Assembly (NCBI GenBank): GCA_022449455.1
Contig: JAKUPL010000003.1
Span: 186,001 to 250,000 of the forward strand
From: Alcanivorax sp.
GTDB taxonomy: Bacteria > Pseudomonadota > Gammaproteobacteria > Pseudomonadales > Alcanivoracaceae
DNA length: 64,000 nt
Direction of reading: 5' to 3'
Part shown: positions 29,316 through 37,812 of the stretch, piece by piece
How positions within the stretch are numbered: position 1 is the stretch's first letter
Layout: each line of letters opens with the position of its first letter
Notes under the pieces: generated by a model
What the model saw: the letters and a program-made list of their open reading frames with translations, nothing else
What the model was told of the DNA's origin: nothing
Database searches by the model: none
Made by a program: the position numbers and the translations under genes

Positions 29316-29607
29316 GGCGCGGACGGTCCGGGTGGCCTTCCGCCAGGTACAGGTCCTGGTCCGGCGGCGGCGGCATCTGCAGATAGAAACCCTGTTCGCG
29401 GATCTTCGCCATTACCTGGCCCACGTCCGCCCGGCTGAGTGGCCGCGCCGGATCGAGGATCAGGTCGGTGACGTGGCGCGGTGGTCCGAACCGCTCCAGC
29501 AGCGCCTCGGGCAGATCCTTCAGGCCCCGGGTGCGCTCCACGTACAGGTACATGTCCTGGCGGCGCGGGCTTTTATAGATCGAACAGAACAACTTGCCTT
29601 TCAGCAT
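29308..29607 (-). CDS. ycgL: YcgL-domain protein
   Basis: A 99-residue cytoplasmic protein with the YcgL signature: [36 protein letters not shown] broken over residues about 6-41, ending with [18 protein letters not shown]. The fold is known but the function is not. The ATG at 29607 lies 21 bp after the rnd stop. It overlaps ycgN by eight bases, so the two are probably co-translated. Confidence 0.92.
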   Translation of the reverse strand: MLKGKLFCSIYKSPRRQDMYLYVERTRGLKDLPEALLERFGPPRHVTDLILDPARPLSRADVGQVMAKIREQGFYLQMPPPPDQDLYLAEGHPDRPRRA

Positions 29608-29628
29608 CGGGATCTCCGTCGAATCGGC

Positions 29629-30702
29629 TCACAGCCGTTCCAGCAGCGGCCGGGCCACCAGCTCATGGCGCCAGCCGGTGAGCGGCTCGGGCAGCCGGGA
29701 CGGGTCGCGCACCAGCGCTTCCAGCCAGCGCCGGCGTACCAGCACGTCGGGCTTCAGGTTCAGTTGCGCGGCGATCTCGCCGACCCGCTCGCGCAGGGCT
29801 TTGACCTGCTGGCGCTGGGCCGGCTCCAGCGGCCCGGGCAGCGGCGCCGGCGGCGTGGCCGCGGCGGCCTGCACCATCAGCGCCAGAATCTCCTCGCCGT
29901 CACGGCGGATCGCCTTGGGGTGCAGCCCCGCCGCCCGCAGCGCCTCCTCGCTGGGCCGCGGGGCGCGGCTCAGTTCCAGCAGCGCCGGATCGCGCAGCAC
30001 GAAGCCCTTGGGCAGATCCCGCGCCCGGGCGCGCGCCTCGCGCCACTCGGCCAGCGCCTCCAGCACCGCCAGTTCGCGACCGCGCAGGGCGCCCGCCCCC
30101 TTCACCTGCCGCCAGGCGTCGCCGGGCTCGGCGCGCCGCAGGGCGTCCTCGCGCAGCCGCTCGCACTCTTCTCGCCACCAGTCCAGGCGGCCCAGCCGCG
30201 CCAGTTCCTGGCGCAGCCCCTCGGCCACCTCGATCAGGTATTTCACGTCGTCCACCGCATAGCGCAGCTGCTCCTCGCTGAGCGGCCGCTTGAGCCAGTC
30301 GGTACGGGTGGCGCCCTTGGGCAGACTCACGCCCAGCCGGTCCTCCACCAGACGCTGGTAGCTCATCTGCATGTCCTCGCCGGTGAGCGCGGCGGCGATC
30401 TGGGTGTCCTCCACCCGCGCCGGGTAGGCCCCGGTGAAGGTGGCCAGGGCCTCCAGGTCCTCCGAGCAGGCGTGCATCACCAGCACCCGGTCGGCCAGGG
30501 CCGGCGCCAGGTCCGCCGCCGCCACCCGGGTGGTGTCGATCAGGCGGATGGTGTCGCCATCGTGCACCTGCACCAGCGCCAGCTGCGGGTAGTAGGTGCG
30601 CTCACGCATGAACTCCGTATCCAGGTACAGGGGCGCGCCGGCGGGCAGGTCGGCGGCCCAGTCGGCGAGGGCGTCGGCGCTCTCGCACCACAGATAACTC
30701 AT
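29629..30702 (-). CDS. rnd: Ribonuclease D
   Basis: A 3'-5' exoribonuclease of tRNA maturation, 357 residues. DEDD motifs: Exo I LYLDTEFMRERTYYP (D, E), Exo II LVMHACSEDLEAL and Exo III YAVDDVKYLIEVA. HRDC-type helical domains follow (RELAVLEALAEWRE and the C-terminal third). I took the ATG ending at 30702 (MSYLWCES); in-frame sequence further upstream is antisense to gpmA. It is divergent from gpmA. Confidence 0.95.
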   Translation of the reverse strand: MSYLWCESADALADWAADLPAGAPLYLDTEFMRERTYYPQLALVQVHDGDTIRLIDTTRVAAADLAPALADRVLVMHACSEDLEALATFTGAYPARVEDTQIAAALTGEDMQMSYQRLVEDRLGVSLPKGATRTDWLKRPLSEEQLRYAVDDVKYLIEVAEGLRQELARLGRLDWWREECERLREDALRRAEPGDAWRQVKGAGALRGRELAVLEALAEWREARARARDLPKGFVLRDPALLELSRAPRPSEEALRAAGLHPKAIRRDGEEILALMVQAAAATPPAPLPGPLEPAQRQQVKALRERVGEIAAQLNLKPDVLVRRRWLEALVRDPSRLPEPLTGWRHELVARPLLERL

Positions 30703-30800
30703 GTCGGTCCAGGCTTGCCAATGGTCCGGCGCATTATACGGATCGCGGGCGGCGGCTGAAACGGCCACGGCGGCTGGCGTTTCGGCCTTCGCGAGGTTTC

Positions 30801-30809
30801 TGGTAAGAT
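30801..30809 (+). promoter_or_regulatory. Extended -10 promoter candidate for gpmA
   Basis: TGGTAAGAT matches an extended -10 (TGnTAnnnT) about 41 bp upstream of the gpmA ATG, within the 147-bp gap between divergent rnd and gpmA. No strong -35 hexamer is evident, as expected for extended -10 promoters. Confidence 0.4.
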
Positions 30810-30849
30810 TCGCGGCCTTCACGTTCACGGAAACCCACAGGACATCCCC

Positions 30850-31596
30850 ATGAGCACCAAACTGGTACTGGTCCGTCACGGCCAAAGCGTCTGGAACAAG
30901 GAAAACCGCTTCACCGGCTGGAAAGACGTGGACCTGACCGAACAGGGTCGCGAGGAGGCCCGTCAGGCTGGCGTGCTGCTGCAGGAGGCCGGCTTCGAGT
31001 TCGACATGGCCTATACCTCGGTGCTCAAACGCGCCATCCGCACCCTGTGGACGATCCTCGACACCATGGACCAGATGTGGATTCCGGTGATCCGCGACTA
31101 CCGCCTCAACGAGCGGCACTATGGCGCCCTGCAGGGTCTCAACAAGGCGGAAACCGCCGAGAAATACGGCGACGAGCAAGTATTGATCTGGCGCCGCAGC
31201 TACGACACCCCGCCGCCGAAGATGGACCGCGACGACGAGCGTTACGCCGGCCGGCTGCGCGTCTACAAGAATCTGAAGGAAGAGGAAGTGCCGCTGTCCG
31301 AGAGCCTCAAGGACACGGTGGCGCGTTTTCTGCCCTACTACCAGGCGGAGATCGAGCCCCAGGTGCGCGCCGGCAAGCAGGTACTGATCTGTGCCCACGG
31401 CAACAGCCTGCGCGCCCTGGTGAAGCACCTGAGCGGCATCTCCGACGAGGAAATCGTCAAGCTCAACATTCCCACCGGCATTCCCATGGTCTATGAGCTG
31501 GACGACGATCTGAAACCGATCCGCAATTACTATCTGGGCGACGAGGAAGCCGCCGCCAAGGCCGCCGAGGCGGTGGCCAACCAGACCAAGGGCTGA
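30850..31596 (+). CDS. gpmA: 2,3-bisphosphoglycerate-dependent phosphoglycerate mutase
   Basis: A glycolytic/gluconeogenic enzyme, 248 residues. Catalytic motif [18 protein letters not shown] gives His10 as the phosphorylated residue. [17 protein letters not shown] and [16 protein letters not shown] contain the other active-site residues. The length equals that of E. coli GpmA. It is convergent with the lipase foldase gene, with only three bases between the stop codons. Confidence 0.97.
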   Translation: MSTKLVLVRHGQSVWNKENRFTGWKDVDLTEQGREEARQAGVLLQEAGFEFDMAYTSVLKRAIRTLWTILDTMDQMWIPVIRDYRLNERHYGALQGLNKAETAEKYGDEQVLIWRRSYDTPPPKMDRDDERYAGRLRVYKNLKEEEVPLSESLKDTVARFLPYYQAEIEPQVRAGKQVLICAHGNSLRALVKHLSGISDEEIVKLNIPTGIPMVYELDDDLKPIRNYYLGDEEAAAKAAEAVANQTKG

Positions 31597-31599
31597 GCC

Positions 31600-32601
31600 T
31601 CAGGGCGAGGCCATGCGATCGAGCGCCTCCACCCGGCGGCGCTCCCGCTCCTCGAACAGGCGCTCGCGCAGCGCCTCAACCTGGGCGTCCCGGTCCGCCG
31701 GGGCCAGGCCGCTGTCGAGAATCGCCGCGCGCTGTTCCCGATAGGCCTGGTAGCGGCGGTCCCACTCCTGGCGGCGCCGGTCCAGCGCCGCCAGCCGGTC
31801 CGCCGCCTCGGCGCCCAGTTCCTGCTCGCGCAGCTGGTAAATGCGCGCTTCCGAAACGCCCCGCTCCCGCAACGCGGCCACGTCCGCCGCCAGCCGTACC
31901 GGCTGCCGTGACGCCGTGACCATGGCGCGCAGATCCTCCGGCAGCGACGCCTCCAGCTCGGCCAGACGGGCCGCTTTCTGCTCCGCGTTCAGGCTCTCAT
32001 CGTCAAGGATGTCCCGGCGCGCCAGGGCGAAGCGGTCGTAGCGATCTCGGAATCCGAAAAACGCCTCCCGGGCGGTGGCGTCGAACCATTGGGCGCGCAG
32101 GGCCTGGCGTTCTTCCAGGCTGCGCCGCAGCGCCGCCGGCTCGCGGCCCGGCTCCTCCAGCCCGCGCAGCGCCGCCCGATAGCCCACGTACTGCTCGAAC
32201 AGCGCCCACGCCTGGCGCGCCGCCCGGGGCGGCAGCACCTCATCCAGGTGGGCGGCCACCCGGGCGCGCAATACATTGAGATCCTCCTCGCCCAGGGCCG
32301 ACAGAAAATAATCGAACCGCCAGCGCACGCCCTCGCTCACCACCAGGTCACCGTTGGCGTCGGCGCGCAGTTCGCCGTCCGGCACCGTGCCCCGCCAGGA
32401 GGCCGGCGCCGCCTCCAATTTCGAGCCCCGGGCCACGTAGGTCTCGAAATCATCGCCCCCCTGCTGCGCTCGCACCGGGGTTTTTGGGACAGAAGTGGGC
32501 GTGACCGTGGGCGCGCCCGCGTCCCCGGGAAACGGCACCAGCACCCACGCCAACGCCGCCAATACCAGTATTATCAGCAGGCTCGGGATCCATACCCGCA
32601 T
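31600..32601 (-). CDS. lif: Lipase-specific foldase (steric chaperone)
   Basis: A 333-residue, inner-membrane-anchored periplasmic foldase needed for folding of family I.1/I.2 lipases. The N-terminal TM anchor is residues about 6-23. A Pro/Thr-rich linker follows, and then the foldase motif RxxFDYxxxALGE as RWRFDYFLSALGE from residue 93. The remainder is charged, helical and Arg/Glu/Ala-rich, as in Lif proteins. ATG 32601 follows AAGGAG. In Pseudomonas the foldase gene follows the lipase gene on the same strand; here it is divergent from it. Confidence 0.92.
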   Translation of the reverse strand: MRVWIPSLLIILVLAALAWVLVPFPGDAGAPTVTPTSVPKTPVRAQQGGDDFETYVARGSKLEAAPASWRGTVPDGELRADANGDLVVSEGVRWRFDYFLSALGEEDLNVLRARVAAHLDEVLPPRAARQAWALFEQYVGYRAALRGLEEPGREPAALRRSLEERQALRAQWFDATAREAFFGFRDRYDRFALARRDILDDESLNAEQKAARLAELEASLPEDLRAMVTASRQPVRLAADVAALRERGVSEARIYQLREQELGAEAADRLAALDRRRQEWDRRYQAYREQRAAILDSGLAPADRDAQVEALRERLFEERERRRVEALDRMASP

Positions 32602-32780
32602 CCGTGTTCTCCTTTTTCTTCGTCCTTGTTGAACCACCACTGATCGGATTACGACTTTTTTATTAGTGAAATCCCCGCAACAGCGGAATTAGTCTGTTTG
32701 AACACCCCGCCACCGGCCGGGCGCTCCCCAATAGGACATTGGGCAAAAACACATTTCAACAACAAACATCAGGGAAGCTT

Positions 32781-33704
32781 ATGAAACCGTTCATTCACGC
32801 GCTGCTGGGCGCACTGCTTCTGCTGGGGCTGAGCGGCCCCGCCACCGCCGGGTACACCGAGACCCGTTACCCGATCGTGCTGGTGCACGGCCTGTTCGGC
32901 TTCGACACCGCAGCCGGCGTCGACTACTGGTACCGTATTCCCGAGGAACTGCGCCAGGGCGGCGCCCAGGTCTACGTGGCCCAGGTCAGCGCCGCCGAGG
33001 ACACCGTGGTGCGCGGCGAACAACTGGCCCGCCAGGTGGAGACCATCCTCGCCAGCACCGGCGCCGACAAGGTCAACCTGATCGGCCACAGCCACGGTGG
33101 GCCCACCATCCGCTACGTGGCCTCGGTGTATCCGCAATACGTGTCGTCGGTGACCAGCGTGGGGGGCGTGAACTGGGGCGCCCGGCTGGCCGACGTGCTG
33201 CAGGGCGTGGTCGATAACGTGCCGTTCTCCGGCAATCTGATCGGCTACCTGGGCAACGCCCTGGCCGGCATCATCGATCTGTTCAGCGGCGGCGGTAATG
33301 ACCAGGACATCCTGGCGGCGCTCAAGGCACTCACCACCGCCGAGACCGTGGCGTTCAACCAGCAGTACCCGGAAGGCGTGCCGGCGCAATACTGTGGCGA
33401 TGCTCCGCGCGTGGCGGCCAACGGCATTTCCTATTTCTCCTGGAGCGGCGCCAAGCCCCTCACCAACGGCCTGGACCCGTCCGACGCGCTGCTCGGGGCC
33501 ACCTCCATCGTCTTTCTGGGCGAGCCCAATGACGGCCTGGTGAGCAGCTGTTCCAGCCACCTGGGCATGGTGATCCGCGACGATTACCGCATGAACCATC
33601 TGGACGAGGTCAACCAGGTGCTGGGCCTGCACGACCTGTGGAGCACCGACCCGGTGACCCTCTATCGCCAGCAGGCCAACCGGTTGAAGAACTACAATTT
33701 CTGA
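32781..33704 (+). CDS. lip: Secreted triacylglycerol lipase (family I.1/I.2)
   Basis: A 307-residue alpha/beta hydrolase. The signal peptide ends near ATA (residue 23). Mature start GYTETRYPIVLVHGLFGFD carries the oxyanion HG motif; the nucleophile is Ser104 in GHSHGG. The acid is likely in EPNDGLV and the His in GLHDLW near the C-terminus. A Cys pair (QYCGD and SSCSSH) fits the conserved disulfide. ATG 32781 follows AGGGA; upstream in-frame codons are not used. Secretion by a type II system is expected. It supplies free fatty acids and fits the acyl-CoA synthetase and dehydrogenase nearby. Confidence 0.93.
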   Translation: MKPFIHALLGALLLLGLSGPATAGYTETRYPIVLVHGLFGFDTAAGVDYWYRIPEELRQGGAQVYVAQVSAAEDTVVRGEQLARQVETILASTGADKVNLIGHSHGGPTIRYVASVYPQYVSSVTSVGGVNWGARLADVLQGVVDNVPFSGNLIGYLGNALAGIIDLFSGGGNDQDILAALKALTTAETVAFNQQYPEGVPAQYCGDAPRVAANGISYFSWSGAKPLTNGLDPSDALLGATSIVFLGEPNDGLVSSCSSHLGMVIRDDYRMNHLDEVNQVLGLHDLWSTDPVTLYRQQANRLKNYNF

Positions 33705-33800
33705 GTGACCGAAACGCTTTGCGAAGCGGGCGCCAGGGTTTTGTGTCCTGGCGCCACCCGCCTACCATCCATGGGAACACGACATGGATGAAGGATCATA

Positions 33801-34805
33801 ATGATGACAAAACGCGTATCCGCTCTGTTGGCGGCGCTGGCCCTGTCTCTGGCCGGCACCGCCGTGGCCCAGGCCCCCATTGAGCGCACCGTTTGCGTGT
33901 TCGACATCGCCGGCCAGGCCGGCCCGACCATGGCCGCCATGCAGGACTGGCGCGCCGCCGCCCTGGGCTGGGGCCTGAAGGCCAACCTGCGGGTCTACAC
34001 CAACGAGCAGGTGGCCGCCGAGGACCTGAAAGCCGGCCAGTGTGACGCTTCCCTGATCACCGGCCTGCGCGCCCGTCAGTTCAACAAATACGCCGGCACC
34101 CTGGATTCCATCGGCGCCCTGCCCACCATGGAACACATGCGAGTGGCCCTGCAGGTACTGGCCCACCCCAGCCGCGCCGAAAAGCTCACCGCCAATTCCT
34201 ATGAAGTGATCGGCATCGCCCCGATCGGCGCCGCCTACCTGTTCGTCAACGACCGGGAGATCAACACCCTGGCCAAGGCCGCCGGCAAGAAAGTGGCGGT
34301 GCTGGACTTCGACCCCACCCAGGCCAAGATGGTGGCGGCCGCCGGCGCCACCCCGGTGCCCTCCGACATCACCAACTTCGCGGGCAAGTTCAACAACGGC
34401 TCGGTGGACGTGATCGCCGCCCCGCTGGTGGCCTATAACGTGCTGGAACTGTACAAGGGCCTGCAGCCGGACGGCGGCATCATCGACTACCCGCTGCTGC
34501 AACTGACCATGCAGGTGGTCGCCAAGGAAGACCGCTTCCCCGCCGAGATCGCCCAGAAATCCCGCGAATACTTCTACCAGAACCTGGACCGCGTGCTCGA
34601 ACAACTCGACCGGGAAGCCCAGGCGGTGGACGACAAATGGTGGGTGGACATCCCGGACAAGGACAAGCGCGAATACGAACTGATGATGCAGGACGCCCGC
34701 GACCAGCTGCGCACCGAAGGCTACTACGACCCGGACATGCTCACTCTGCTGCAAAAAATCCGCTGCAAAATCGACGGCTCCCGCGCCGAATGCACCACCA
34801 ACTGA
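33801..34805 (+). CDS. AdeT-type periplasmic solute-binding protein (paralogue 4)
   Basis: A 334-residue secreted protein; signal peptide to AVA (residue about 24). It is most like paralogue 3 at the N-terminus (RTVCVFDIAGQAG, AEDLKAGQCDASLITGLRARQFN) but has the AGKKVAVLDFDPTQAKM and FNNGSVDVIAAPL forms of paralogues 1 and 2, and ends IRCKIDGSRAEC. Start ATG 33801 or the adjacent ATG 33804, both after AAGGA. It lies 96 bp downstream of the lipase on the same strand, far from the permeases, suggesting an additional receptor tied to lipolysis products. Ligand unknown. Confidence 0.8.
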   Translation: MMTKRVSALLAALALSLAGTAVAQAPIERTVCVFDIAGQAGPTMAAMQDWRAAALGWGLKANLRVYTNEQVAAEDLKAGQCDASLITGLRARQFNKYAGTLDSIGALPTMEHMRVALQVLAHPSRAEKLTANSYEVIGIAPIGAAYLFVNDREINTLAKAAGKKVAVLDFDPTQAKMVAAAGATPVPSDITNFAGKFNNGSVDVIAAPLVAYNVLELYKGLQPDGGIIDYPLLQLTMQVVAKEDRFPAEIAQKSREYFYQNLDRVLEQLDREAQAVDDKWWVDIPDKDKREYELMMQDARDQLRTEGYYDPDMLTLLQKIRCKIDGSRAECTTN

Positions 34806-34902
34806 CCCCTGCCGGGGTCGGACCGCGGCTAATTATTGATTTTAAAAGCTTTTTTGTTTTTTGAAGCGTCAAAGAAGGGCTTAATGAGCCCTTCTTTGAC
34901 GC
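34806..34902. repeat. GGGGTC-element A with a 15-bp hairpin
   Basis: It begins CCCCTGCCGGGGTCGGACC at 34806, immediately after the stop of paralogue 4, and resembles the head of element B at 36157 over about 38 bases. It then has a T-rich stretch and ends in a perfect 15-base stem (34866-34880 with 34888-34902, loop TTAATGA). The hairpin is not followed by a T-run on either strand, so it is not a canonical terminator. Confidence 0.6.
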
Positions 34903-34959
34903 CAAAATGAACCTCTAACGAGCAAATCCTTCCGAGCCAGACGCCTCAAGCGGCGGGGG

Positions 34960-36102
34960 CTAAAGCCCCAGTCGCTTGGCGATGACTTCGTTCATGATTT
35001 CGTAGGTGCCGCCGCCGATGGACAGGATGCGGTTGTCGCGGAACAGCCGCTCCACCACCGTGCCGCGCATGTAGCCGGCGCCGCCGAAGATCTGCACCGC
35101 GTCCCAGGTCACCCGATCGGCGCACTGGGTGGCCTGGTTCTTGGCCATGGACACGTCCAGGACACAGTCTTCGCCGTTGGCGATGCGGGCCGCGGTGCGA
35201 TAAGTGAATTCGCGGCTCACCGCCACCTGGGTGGCCATCTCCGCCAACTTGTGGCGGGTCACCTGAAAGCCGGCGATGGGGCGGCCGAACGCCTGGCGCT
35301 CGCGGGCGTAGTTCATGGCTTCTTCCAGCGCCACCTGGGCGGTCATGTTGGCGGTCACCGCCAGCACCAACCGCTCCATCTGGAAGTTGCTCATGATGCA
35401 ATAAAAGCCGCCGTTCTCCGGACCGATCAGATTCTCCGCCGGCACGCGGCAATCCTCGAAGAACAGCTCCGCGGTATCCGACGCCCACCAGCCCATCTTC
35501 TTGAGCTTGCGTCCCACCGTGAAGCCCGGCGTATCCTTCTCCACCAGCAGCAGGGAAATACCACCGAACCCCGGATCGCCGGTGCGCACCGCCACGGTGT
35601 AGACATCCGCGCGCACGCCGCTGGTGATAAAAGTCTTCGCCCCGTTCACCACGAAATGATCGCCATCGCGCACCGCCCGGGTGCGCAGATTGGCCACGTC
35701 CGACCCGCCACCGGGCTCGGTGATCGCCAGGGCCGAAATCTTCTCGCCGGCCAGCACCGGCGGCACCACCCGTTCCTGCAAGGCCTGGGAGCCCCATTTC
35801 CACACCGGCGGCAGGCCGATGTCCAGGGACCCCAAACTGGCCGCCACGCCGCCGGACGTGCAGCGCACCATCTCCTCACAGGCCGCCACCTTCATGAACA
35901 CATCCTCGCCGCTGCCGCCCCACTGCTCCGGCGCGCCGATGCCCAGAATACCCGCCGCCGCGGCCTTCCCGTACAGCTCCCGGGGAAACTCCCCCGCCTC
36001 CTCCCAGTCATCCACGGACGGCAGAATCTCCCGCTCGACGAACTTGCGCACCGTCTCGCGCACCATCCCGTGGGTCTCATTGAAATAGGACAAATCCGCC
36101 AC
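34960..36102 (-). CDS. Acyl-CoA dehydrogenase
   Basis: A 380-residue FAD-dependent dehydrogenase catalysing the first oxidation step of acyl-CoA degradation. Motifs: LAITEPGGGSDVANLRT (FAD/substrate), RDGDHFVVNGAKTFITSG, the middle beta-domain, and the C-terminal QIFGGAGYMRGTVVERLFRD containing the likely catalytic Glu. The start is a GTG at 36102 preceded by a good AGGAGG. A palindrome of TetR-operator type lies directly upstream (36121-36138). The two GGGGTC-type repeat elements flank the gene on both sides. Chain-length specificity cannot be read from sequence. Confidence 0.93.
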   Translation of the reverse strand: MADLSYFNETHGMVRETVRKFVEREILPSVDDWEEAGEFPRELYGKAAAAGILGIGAPEQWGGSGEDVFMKVAACEEMVRCTSGGVAASLGSLDIGLPPVWKWGSQALQERVVPPVLAGEKISALAITEPGGGSDVANLRTRAVRDGDHFVVNGAKTFITSGVRADVYTVAVRTGDPGFGGISLLLVEKDTPGFTVGRKLKKMGWWASDTAELFFEDCRVPAENLIGPENGGFYCIMSNFQMERLVLAVTANMTAQVALEEAMNYARERQAFGRPIAGFQVTRHKLAEMATQVAVSREFTYRTAARIANGEDCVLDVSMAKNQATQCADRVTWDAVQIFGGAGYMRGTVVERLFRDNRILSIGGGTYEIMNEVIAKRLGL

Positions 36103-36120
36103 GCTACCTCCTCAAAATAA

Positions 36121-36138
36121 ACCAAGCGCTTGCTTGGT
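36121..36138 (-). promoter_or_regulatory. TetR-type operator palindrome upstream of the acyl-CoA dehydrogenase
   Basis: ACCAAGC-GCTT-GCTTGGT is a dyad with perfect seven-base arms, 19 bp upstream of the GTG start and just before the AGGAGG site. Palindromes of this shape are typical operators of TetR-family repressors controlling acyl-CoA dehydrogenase genes. No such regulator gene is in the window. Confidence 0.6.
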
Positions 36139-36156
36139 CCGATACTAACACACCCC

Positions 36157-36428
36157 CCCCTGCCGGGGTCAGACCCCGGTTACTCCTTGATTTAGCGGTA
36201 TTTTTTGGTTCAGGAGGCCCTTCTGGGGCGCTTGGACGGGCTTTTTCATGGGGCAAAAACGGCCTTTCAGGCCCGGGCTGACGTGGGTCGCCAAGGCTCA
36301 AGGTCGGATTTTTCGGCCCGAAAATACCCCGCCAAGCGCAAAAAACCACCCTCTTTCCAAACGAAAAGTCTTGGAAATCAGGTGGTTATCGGGGTCCGAC
36401 CCCGGGTTAGCCGGGTTAGCCGGGTTAG
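36157..36428. repeat. GGGGTC-element B with CCGGGTTAG tandem repeats
   Basis: This fills most of the 322-bp gap between algC and the acyl-CoA dehydrogenase gene. It opens with CCGGGGTC-A-GACCCCGG (36163-36179), and a second palindrome CGGGGTC-C-GACCCCG lies at 36390-36404. Between them are matching GCGCTTGG (near 36228) and CCAAGCGC (near 36332) words, so a long imperfect fold is possible. Three tandem CCGGGTTAG copies (36402-36428) run into the algC stop codon. No gene is seen inside. Confidence 0.65.
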
Positions 36429-37798
36429 CCGGCGGTTTGGATGGCGTGTTGGATGGCGGTTTCGAAGCGTTGGCGGATGCGGGCCAGGGTGGCGTCGTCG
36501 CGGGCTTCGTAGCGGGTGACCAGTTTGGGGGAGGTGTTGGAGGCGCGGCACAGGCCCCAGCCGTCGGGGTAGTCCATGCGGATGCCGTCGATGACGCAGC
36601 GTTCGCCCTCGCCCAGGTCGGCGTTTTCCTGCAGGTATTCGATGATCCGGAACTTGTTTTCCTCGGTGACCGGGATCTGGATTTCCGGGGTCGAGTGCAG
36701 TTTCGGAAAGCGGTCGAAGAACGCCACGGCGTCGCCGTCGAAGCGGCTCAGGATCACCAGCAGGCGGGCCGCCGCCACGGTGGCGTCGTCGAAGCCGTAC
36801 CAGTCCTCGGCGAAGAAAATGTGGCCGCTCATCTCACCGGCCAGCAGCGCGCCGGTTTCCTTCATGCGCGCCTTGATCAGCGAGTGGCCGGTGCGCCACA
36901 TTTCCGGTTCGCCGCCGGCCTGCTTGACCACATCGAACAATTCACCGGTGCATTTGACGTCGAAGATCACCTTGGCGCCGGGCACCCGGCCCGCCAGGTC
37001 CTCCGCCAGGGCCATCAGCAGAATATCCGGATACACCACCTCACCATCGGGCAGCACCACGCCGAGGCGGTCGCCGTCGCCGTCGAAGGCCAGGCCCAGG
37101 TCCGCGCCCTGCTCGCGCACGGCGGCGGTGAGGTCCTTCAGGGTCTCGATATCGCCCGGGTCCGGGTGGTGGTTGGGGAAGGTGCCGTCCACGTCCGCGT
37201 ACAGCGGCGTCACGTCACAGCCCAGCAGCATCAGCGCCTCCGGCGCGCACACCCCGGCGGCGCCGTTGCCGCAGTCCACCACCACTTTCATGGGGCGGGC
37301 CAGTTGATGGCGGCGCTGCACCGCGTTGAGATAGGCGGGCATCACGTCACGCTGATCGCGGGTGCCCTCGCCGGCGCTGAAGTCCTGCTCGACGATGCGC
37401 GTTTTCAGCGCCTGGATGGCGTCGCCGGACAGCGCGGTGCCCTGGATGACGATCTTGAAGCCGTTGTAGTCCGGCGGGTTGTGGCTGCCGGTCACCATCA
37501 CGCCGGAGTCCGCGTCGTGGTAATGATGGGTGGCGAAATACAGCACCGGCGTGGGCACCAGCCCCACGTCCACCACGTTGCAACCGCTGGCCTGCAGGCC
37601 GGCGGCCAGCGCGTCCACCAGCACCGGCGACGACAGGCGGCCATCGCGGCCCACCGCCACGGTGTCGCCGCCCCGGGTGCGCACTTCCGAGCCGATGGCC
37701 AGGCCGATCAGCCGCGCCGCCTCGTCGCTCAGGGTGTCCTGATAGATGCCGCGGATGTCGTAGGCGCGGAACAGGGAATCGGAAAGTTCGAAGCTCAT
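36425..37798 (-). CDS. algC: Phosphomannomutase/phosphoglucomutase (AlgC type)
   Basis: A 457-residue alpha-D-phosphohexomutase interconverting glucose/mannose 6-phosphate and 1-phosphate. The phosphoserine loop is VMVTGSHNPPDYNGFK (near residue 100), the metal loop is LAFDGDGDRLGVV, and the sugar loop is GEMSGHIFF. The length is close to AlgC. I used ATG 37798 (MSFELSDSLFRAYDIRG); in-frame sequence upstream is a pgi shadow. It lies 14 bp after pgi and last in galU, ugd-like, pgi, algC, together giving glucose-6-P to glucose-1-P to UDP-glucose for cellulose and surface glycans. Confidence 0.94.
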   Translation of the reverse strand: MSFELSDSLFRAYDIRGIYQDTLSDEAARLIGLAIGSEVRTRGGDTVAVGRDGRLSSPVLVDALAAGLQASGCNVVDVGLVPTPVLYFATHHYHDADSGVMVTGSHNPPDYNGFKIVIQGTALSGDAIQALKTRIVEQDFSAGEGTRDQRDVMPAYLNAVQRRHQLARPMKVVVDCGNGAAGVCAPEALMLLGCDVTPLYADVDGTFPNHHPDPGDIETLKDLTAAVREQGADLGLAFDGDGDRLGVVLPDGEVVYPDILLMALAEDLAGRVPGAKVIFDVKCTGELFDVVKQAGGEPEMWRTGHSLIKARMKETGALLAGEMSGHIFFAEDWYGFDDATVAAARLLVILSRFDGDAVAFFDRFPKLHSTPEIQIPVTEENKFRIIEYLQENADLGEGERCVIDGIRMDYPDGWGLCRASNTSPKLVTRYEARDDATLARIRQRFETAIQHAIQTAG

Positions 37799-37812
37799 CA
37801 GCAGTCCTTTTA

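Noticed and set aside
30703-31428. N-terminal extension of RNase D into the gpmA region
   Set aside because: The in-frame extension is antisense to gpmA and not similar to RNase D; the start at 30702 gives the family length.
13712-34805. RND efflux-pump labels for the four AdeT-type proteins
   Set aside because: They are 330-395 residues with a signal peptide and no inner-membrane helices or RND motifs; they look like periplasmic binding proteins.
34866-34902. Perfect 15-base stem as a rho-independent terminator
   Set aside because: No T-run follows on either strand; it is kept only as part of repeat element A.
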